Shown one piece after another: positions 58,534-64,000 of a DNA stretch of 64,000 bases. A model generated the notes under the pieces. That model saw nothing but the letters and a program-made list of their open reading frames with translations. It had not been told where the DNA came from and did no database searches. The stretch is taken from positions 184,291-248,290 of the forward strand of contig NW_022985224.1 in assembly GCF_010093535.1 (NCBI RefSeq), in the 5' to 3' direction. Source of the DNA: Lindgomyces ingoldianus. Its lineage: Eukaryota; Ascomycota; Dothideomycetes; Pleosporales; Lindgomycetaceae. How positions within the stretch are numbered: the stretch's first letter is position 1; the number at the start of each line of letters is the position of its first letter. Both the position numbers and the translations under genes were made by a program.

Positions 58534-59940
58534 CTACACCTTGTAGAAGCAGAAAGTGTGGTAGAAATCGGCAGCATCCAACTCCTCCTCAGACACCATT
58601 AACTTTCCAGTCACGCGATCTCGAACGCCCATCTTCTCACTAAGAGGACCAAGCTCTGGATCGTCCTTCTGCTCGTCCCAGACCTCTCTGAAGGGTTTCC
58701 GATATTGAAGCTCGAGATTGTAGTCTTCGGCCAGAGCACGGAACGCTTCCCATGGCACAACGTACTCGGGGACTTCCTCCACAGCCTCTTGCAAGAAGTA
58801 GAAATACTTCCAGCCAAATGGCGGTCGGAAAGTGCCGTCTGGAGGTGTCTTTCCGGGAAACTTGACCCTATAGATGCTGTTTCCCCACTCGAATCCCTCT
58901 TCCTCGACTTCTCCGTCTTCCTGCGCTTCCTTGGCTTTCTGTTTTTCGTCCTTTGGTTTCTCCGGCTCGCCTTCTTGGGGCTTTGGGTCGTCCAGGCTCT
59001 TCTCTGGATCCCAGTCATCTTCGTCGTCGTCGCTCGCGAACGCTGGCCGGTCATCCTCTTCGTCTGCAATTCCGTTGGTATTGCCGACTCCAGTCCCTTG
59101 CGCCTTGTGATGCTCGATGACCTTGGCCGAAAGAACGTCGGAATTCGGTATGCATCCAATGAAGCGGCCTCCTTTCCTCAGGGCTCCGGCTACGTTGCGC
59201 AGCATGCCCCTTGCCTTCTCCTCGCTCTCGAACGCGTAGTGCATGCAGAACATCATGGTGACGATGTCCCACCCGCCGCCGCCCCAACGCTGACTGACTG
59301 CATTGCCTGGGCCAACACCAGGATCGATCCCGACATCTTTGATGATGGGTATCTCGCCCAGAAACTCTCCGAAGCAGTCCTTGGTATAGAACTCAGCATG
59401 GAAGATGTGCTGACCCCGCCTTAGCCTCTTGCGCATCTGTTCGTATCGCTCCCTAGCTTGGGTGATGGAGACATCCGCAGGATCAGCTCCAACATACAGC
59501 TCCAGCTTCCGCGAAGACTGCCACTTCTGGAGATCACCGCCCTTGCCGCACCCAATATCGAGCACTTTGATATGCCGCTCGTCGCCGATGAATTTCTGAA
59601 TCGTAGATGACTTTACCCAATTGTTGAAGCTCCGAAGCCCCTTGATCTTGCTGTCTGTGACTCGCCATTCTCGGCCTCGCTGGGGAACTAAGTTGTAGTG
59701 CTGCTTGACGACATCGTGGACGCCTCGCGATGCAGCGACTCGCTGAGCCTTCTCTTCCTCCTCCTTCTCTCGTTGCAACTGTCGCTGACGAGCAGCCTCG
59801 CGTTCAGCGGCGGTGAGACGGGAGGCAGCGCCGGGACGCTTTCGCTGGCGGGGAGGGGATCTTGACCGCGATCGAGATGGAGACCGGGATGGCTCGCGGG
59901 CCCGCTTTTTGCCTTGTTCGGGGCGCGCCGTGTCAGCCAT
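58534..59940 (-). CDS. ABD1: mRNA cap guanine-N7 methyltransferase
   Basis: An intronless 468-residue protein from MADTARPEQGKKR at 59940; the frame extends seven codons further but without an ATG. The N-terminal basic/Arg-Ser region (SPSRSRSRSPPRQRKRPG) is followed by the methyltransferase core: HYNLVPQRGREWRV and GLRSFNNWVKSSTIQKFI (cap binding), VLDIGCGKGGDLQKW (SAM site), and FDIVTMMFCMHYAFES-like WDIVTMMFCMHYAFESEEKA. It ends with EELDAADFYHTFCFYKV. It methylates the guanine cap on nascent mRNA in the nucleus. Between GCIPNSDVLSAKVIEHHK and WGNSIYRVKFPGK lies an insertion of about 65-70 residues, very acidic then Lys/Glu-rich, not present in yeast Abd1. Confidence 0.93.
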   Translation of the reverse strand: MADTARPEQGKKRAREPSRSPSRSRSRSPPRQRKRPGAASRLTAAEREAARQRQLQREKEEEEKAQRVAASRGVHDVVKQHYNLVPQRGREWRVTDSKIKGLRSFNNWVKSSTIQKFIGDERHIKVLDIGCGKGGDLQKWQSSRKLELYVGADPADVSITQARERYEQMRKRLRRGQHIFHAEFYTKDCFGEFLGEIPIIKDVGIDPGVGPGNAVSQRWGGGGWDIVTMMFCMHYAFESEEKARGMLRNVAGALRKGGRFIGCIPNSDVLSAKVIEHHKAQGTGVGNTNGIADEEDDRPAFASDDDEDDWDPEKSLDDPKPQEGEPEKPKDEKQKAKEAQEDGEVEEEGFEWGNSIYRVKFPGKTPPDGTFRPPFGWKYFYFLQEAVEEVPEYVVPWEAFRALAEDYNLELQYRKPFREVWDEQKDDPELGPLSEKMGVRDRVTGKLMVSEEELDAADFYHTFCFYKV

Positions 59941-60389
59941 GGCTGGAGCTGTGAAGCTCAAGAAAGTGGCGAGGGGAGCTGGGGGAGTAGGACTCTTCAG
60001 GTAGGCGAACCGACGAACTTAAAGCAAATTAAAGTAAGCAAATAAGTTGCACTATCTAAAGAAGGGGACTTGTCGTTTCTGCGGTTGTTTCAATTGCTGC
60101 TTTAGAGGGAATGTGAAGTGAAGGTGAAAGGAAGTAAGGGAAGATGAAAAGACGCCAGGGCTGGGACCAGGTCCAGGTGTGATTTACCATATCGCAAAGG
60201 TCATTTGCCCGGCCAATGATAGTTCCTCTTAGCGCAGGCACCATTCGCCGACGTTCACCCGAGGCGCGCATCGCCGCTTCATTTCGGAGCTTCAGAGCCT
60301 CACAAACATTGTCGCCTTATCTTGAGTAAACAATCCCCTCCTACATCGAACGCCCTCTCTTCCCCTGTCAACGCCTCTGAATTCTCATC
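59941..60389. promoter_or_regulatory. Divergent promoter region of ABD1 and RPN7
   Basis: About 450 bp between two divergently transcribed essential genes. I looked for the yeast proteasome element GGTGGCAAA and did not find it. No other site named. Confidence 0.5.
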
Positions 60390-61948
60390 ATGGGCGATCC
60401 GCAGTTCGCAAAGTATCCCGACCTCCAGCTCTCACAGCACATCTTCCAGCTCACCAATCCCTCGTCCTCCAAAACCGCCAAACAAGCTTCCCTGAAGTCG
60501 GTCCAAGATGCCATCAGCGAGCACAAGATGGCGCCTCTCTACCGGCATCTTGCCCATCCGGTAGAAGGCGTGTTGAATGCACCGGGCGAGGGAACGGCGC
60601 AGCCGCCTACTAGCCACCGGAGACCGTCGTCCAGCGCCGCAACTCTGCTTGCTACCCGGAACCCGACCCTCGAAGTCAGCTTGCCGTGGGATGAGAAGCT
60701 GTACGAGAGTCTGAAGGCCGAGAATGAGAAGGAGTTGGAGGCTATCCAGAAAGAGGAAGACGAGGCGGCGGAGAAAGCTGGAGAGACTGAGGTACAGGCA
60801 GCCCGGGGTAAGAGGGCTGAGTATTACACTCGCATAGGAGACAAGGTAGGCCATGTCGTGTCCATTCTGGTACCCCATAGCTGAGCATGGCATATAGGAG
60901 AAAGCTATCGCCAGCTTCGAGGCCGTGTTCGAAAAGACGGGCATCCTCGGCACCAAGATCGACCTTGTTCTAGCCATAATACGAATCGGGCTGTTCTTTG
61001 GTGACAAGGTGCTGGTCAAGAAAACGGTAGAGCGGGCAAGTGCGTTGGTCGAGAGCGGTGGAGACTGGGATCGCCGCAACCGCCTTAAGGCCTACCACGG
61101 GCTGCATCTCCTTACCGTTCGATCCCATGCTCAGGCTGCTCCTCTTCTCCTTGACAGTTTGTCCACCTTTACAAGCTACGAGCTGTGCAACTACTCCTCT
61201 CTGGTCATCTATGCCATCTTGGCGGGCTCGGTAGCGTTAAAGAGGGTAGACTTCAAGTCTAAGGTGGTGGATGCTCCCGAAATTAAAGCTATCGTGGGCA
61301 ATCCCGAGGACAAGCTTTCCGCAATAACAGGCCAGACTTCCGCCGGTCCGGCTGCAGGTGACGAGGAGATGGCGGATGCTTCAGCGTCGACTGCAGCGCC
61401 AGTGGCCGCTCCGGTGAATCTCACAACCTTGGGCGTGCAGCAAGATGCGGAGGTATCAATCGACTTCGCCCCTCTGGCTAAGCTGGTCAAGAGTCTATAT
61501 GAGGGAGACTATAAGAACTTCTTCCGGGCTCTAGGAGAGGTCGAGGTCAGCTTCCTCAGCCAAGACCGGTACCTGCACGAACACAGGGGATGGTATGTAC
61601 GGGAGATGCGGCTGCGGGGTTACCAACAGCTCCTCCAGTCGTACCGAGTCGTGGGCTTGACGAGCATGGCACATGACTTTGGAGTCACAGTCGACTTCCT
61701 CGACAGGCGAGTTCCTCGCACCAATTTTTGTTGAAGCGTTTCTAACACGTCGCAGGGACCTGGCCAAGTTCATTGCCGCTGATCGGATACCATGCACCAT
61801 CGACCGTGTCAAGGGCATCATTGAAACCAACAGGCCCGACGACAAGAACAAGCAGTACGCCGATGTGGTCAAGCAGGGCGATCAATTGATCACGAAACTC
61901 CAGAAGTACGGTCAGGCAGTTAGGCTAAGGGGAAGTGAGCGCGGTTGA
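60390..61948 (+). CDS. RPN7: 26S proteasome regulatory subunit RPN7 (lid)
   Basis: Three exons, 60390-60845, 60898-61706 and 61756-61948, 485 residues. Features: MGDPQFAKYPDLQLSQHIFQ at the start; WDEKLYESLKAENEKELEAI then AEYYTRIGDKEKAIASFEAV (helical-repeat region) and IDLVLAIIRIGLFFGDKVLV; and the C-terminal PCI domain with YLHEHRGWYVREMRLRGYQQ and LLQSYRVVGLTSMAHDFGVT. It ends LITKLQKYGQAVRLRGSERG. Rpn7 scaffolds the proteasome lid. The second intron starts GCGAGT (GC-AG); it is forced because only this splice gives VDFLDRDLAKFIAADR in frame. A proline/serine insertion (GEGTAQPPTSHRRPSSSAAT) after the first repeats and an Ala-rich acidic loop (GPAAGDEEMADASASTAAPV) lengthen it beyond yeast Rpn7. 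Confidence 0.94.
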
Positions 61949-62885
61949 GGTGCCGATGGCCCGTGAACAGGTGTCCCGACTTGTAGACATACATACAGTA
62001 CCTTATTAGACAGCCAAGCGAGTAATGCGCTCGAATATCTTGGAGACACGAGCGCTTCAAATGTTCTTCGCCACAGTTGCACTATCCACGCGTGTCTGAT
62101 CTTCCGACACATCCCTCGTCTACCGCCCGCGCTGTCAGAACGCGCTGTCACGGCTTTCATTCCGCCGAGGCTGGGCCTGGGCTCCTTACTCCCCCCGCCC
62201 AAGTGATGGAGGGGACGAAGACGGGAGACGGAGACAGACGCGAACACTTACGTAGAGGCCACTGGTAGAAAAGCAAAGCTTCAACTGCCCAACCTCGGAC
62301 ACTGGTCCAATCCCATTCACCTGCTCTCTCCCATCTCCGGATTGCTCCGTACGCAATCGATTCTCGTTTACCGCGCTGGGCCAAGCCTAGCGAGGGCCTC
62401 CCGTGCTCCCGCACACGGAGAGAGTGGGTTCGAGTGGGTAGGGCAGAGCCGACGATAAGCTCGGGACCCCGCGATGTGGCCGTCATCGGTCTGCTGGCTC
62501 CAGTCATACGAGTATCTGCCCAGGCGAATTTCCAGCGCCAATGCCTCAATTCAAAACGCGCAGACGGTTTTGACGCCGGTGCGCGTGGGAACGAGAGGTA
62601 TTTAACTCCCACCGCCCATTGACTTGCACTGTTATCGCTGCACACGACTGCACAAGAAAGCAAACTCCCGCCCGAATCTTCACCCTAGTGGGGTACGCTT
62701 GCAGCGCAGAAAAAATTACCTCAACACCTAGTCTACCCATTGTTACCTCGTCCTGAGAAAAAGCAATTGCGCAGCTTGAGATAGCTATACTAAAGCTGTG
62801 GTTTCTCTTCGACAGGTATCAGGCCATTGCTCACCTCCCCTTTTCCTTCTGTCACTTGTAGCTTCACTGTGACACAGCGCGCAAC
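61949..62885. other. Intergenic, upstream of the aminotransferase
   Basis: About 940 bp of GC-richer sequence without a supported coding region; frames up to 168 codons lack recognisable domains. Confidence 0.45.
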
Positions 62886-64000
62886 ATGTCCACCCCGCAG
62901 TCTGCCCGCGCCCTCAGCATCAACAACATCAACCCGCACGTCAAGGCCGCCAAATATGCCGTCCGTGGCGAGCTAGCTGTGCGGTCCGAGGAGTATCGCG
63001 CGAAGCTGGCCAAAGGGGAAGGCAAGGACCTGCCGTTTGACACCGTCATTGCTGCAAACATCGGCAATCCCCAGCAGCTGGACCAAAAGCCGATTACCTT
63101 CTTCCGCCAAGTGGCTAGTCTTCTCGAGAATCCACTGCTCTTAGAGCACGAGGACGTGCTGATCAACAGCCTGGGGTACAAGTCAGACGTGGTTGAGCGG
63201 GCCCGATGGCTGCTGAAGGAGGTGAAGAGCGTGGGAGCATACAGCCAGAGCCAGGGTGTGCCGGGAATTAGGGAGAGTGTTGCAAAGTTCATCGAGAGTG
63301 TGTCTCGTCCCCGCCCCTTCGCAGATCCATTAGACTTGCTGACATAGTGGCCTAGGGCGTGACGGATACCCGGCTAGCCCCAAGGACCTCTACCTCAGCA
63401 ATGGAGCCTCGTCTGGTGTCAACACCCTCCTCCACATCATCTGCCAGAAACCCTCCACCGGCATTCTCGTTCCCATCCCTCAGTACCCCCTCTACACGGC
63501 CACTCTCGCTGTGCTTGACGCGGTATGCGTGCCATACTACCTCGAGGAGGCCCGTGCCTGGGGAACTGATCTCGAGGCGATCCGCAACTCCTACAGCAAA
63601 GCCGTTTCCGAGGGCACTGACGTCAAGGCCATCGTAATTATCAACCCCGGAAACCCCACTGGTGCGAGCCTACCAGCTGAGGACATCAAGGCCGTGCTAA
63701 AATTCGCGGCGGAGAAGAAACTTGTCGTCATCGCCGACGAAGTCTACCAAACTAACGTCTTTATCGGCGAGTTCATCTCGTTCAAAAAGGCCCTGCGTGA
63801 CCTGCAAAAGGAGTCTCCCGGAGAATTCGACAACCTCGAGCTAGCCTCGCTTCACAGCGTTTCCAAGGGCATGGTTGGCGAATGTGGCCATCGTGGCGGG
63901 TACTTCGAGCTTGTGGGCTTCGATCCGGAGGTTGCGGCGGAGATTTACAAGTTCATTAGTATTCAGTTGTGTCCGCCTGTCCTCGGCCAGTGCTTCGTCG
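62886..64000 (+). CDS. Alanine aminotransferase, PLP-dependent, truncated by window end
   Basis: Exon 1 is 62886-63297 and exon 2 runs from 63356 past the right edge; the intron starts GTGTGT and ends CCTAG and joins RRDGYPASP in phase. Sequence landmarks: LSINNINPHVKAAKYAVRGE; FDTVIAANIGNPQQL; YSQSQGVPGIRESVAKFIE; LYLSNGASSGVNTLLHII; IIINPGNPTGASLPAEDI; VVIADEVYQTNVF; and the PLP-lysine region SLHSVSKGMVGECGHRGGY. It interconverts alanine and 2-oxoglutarate with pyruvate and glutamate. The start is the first ATG after a pyrimidine-rich leader; no clear mitochondrial leader is visible, so a cytosolic form is likely. Confidence 0.93.

Noticed and set aside
58705..59424. Plus-strand 239-codon frame
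   Set aside because: It is antisense to ABD1, whose identity is certain; the frame is a shadow of its codon bias.

Overview
This window comes from a filamentous ascomycete (Pezizomycotina). Genes are split by short introns of about 45-100 bp with GT(A/G)NG donors, CTAAC/CTGAC-like branch sites and YAG acceptors. Gene families are typical of moulds: GH15 glucoamylase with a starch-binding domain, PTH11/SAT4-type rhodopsin-like membrane protein, F-box-like LPxELRxxIY proteins, DUF2235 hydrolases. Some repeats are AT-saturated and full of TAA/TAG, as repeat-induced point mutation (RIP) leaves them. I cannot place the genus.

Layout. About 1-30 kb is an accessory, transposon-rich compartment. It holds two full-length, mutated hAT-like elements of about 3.06 kb (1421-4483 and 25117-28173), each with terminal inverted repeats and a perfect 8-bp target duplication. 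A 618-bp miniature relative (6961-7578) also has a perfect 8-bp duplication, and there is a decayed Tc1/mariner copy (about 14.3-15.9 kb). Between them lie a small secreted cysteine-rich protein gene (8618-9080) with a broken paralogue (6.2-6.6 kb), pseudogenes of a SnoaL-like protein and an ankyrin protein, and intact genes: two DUF2235 hydrolases, two medium-chain dehydrogenase/reductases, a PhoD-type phosphatase and Mediator subunit MED7.

About 30-56 kb is mixed: a VOC/glyoxalase-fold protein, two F-box-like proteins, a tandem pair of single-pass membrane proteins, an MFS transporter, a glucoamylase, a kelch-repeat membrane protein, a nearly complete cytochrome P450 pseudogene, an unknown 204-residue protein, a rhodopsin-like membrane protein, and a phosphate/glycerophosphoinositol-type MFS permease. 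A 2.9-kb stretch (51.1-54.0 kb) shows no gene I can support.

About 57-64 kb is conserved housekeeping: PEX11 (peroxisome division), ABD1 (mRNA cap methyltransferase), RPN7 (26S proteasome lid) divergent from ABD1, and an alanine aminotransferase running off the right edge.

The genes do not form one obvious pathway. The strongest new observations are the hAT family with its miniature derivative, the small cysteine-rich secreted protein family flanking that miniature element, three GC-AG introns in conserved genes, and the tandem membrane-protein paralogues. No tRNA, rRNA or CRISPR array was seen.
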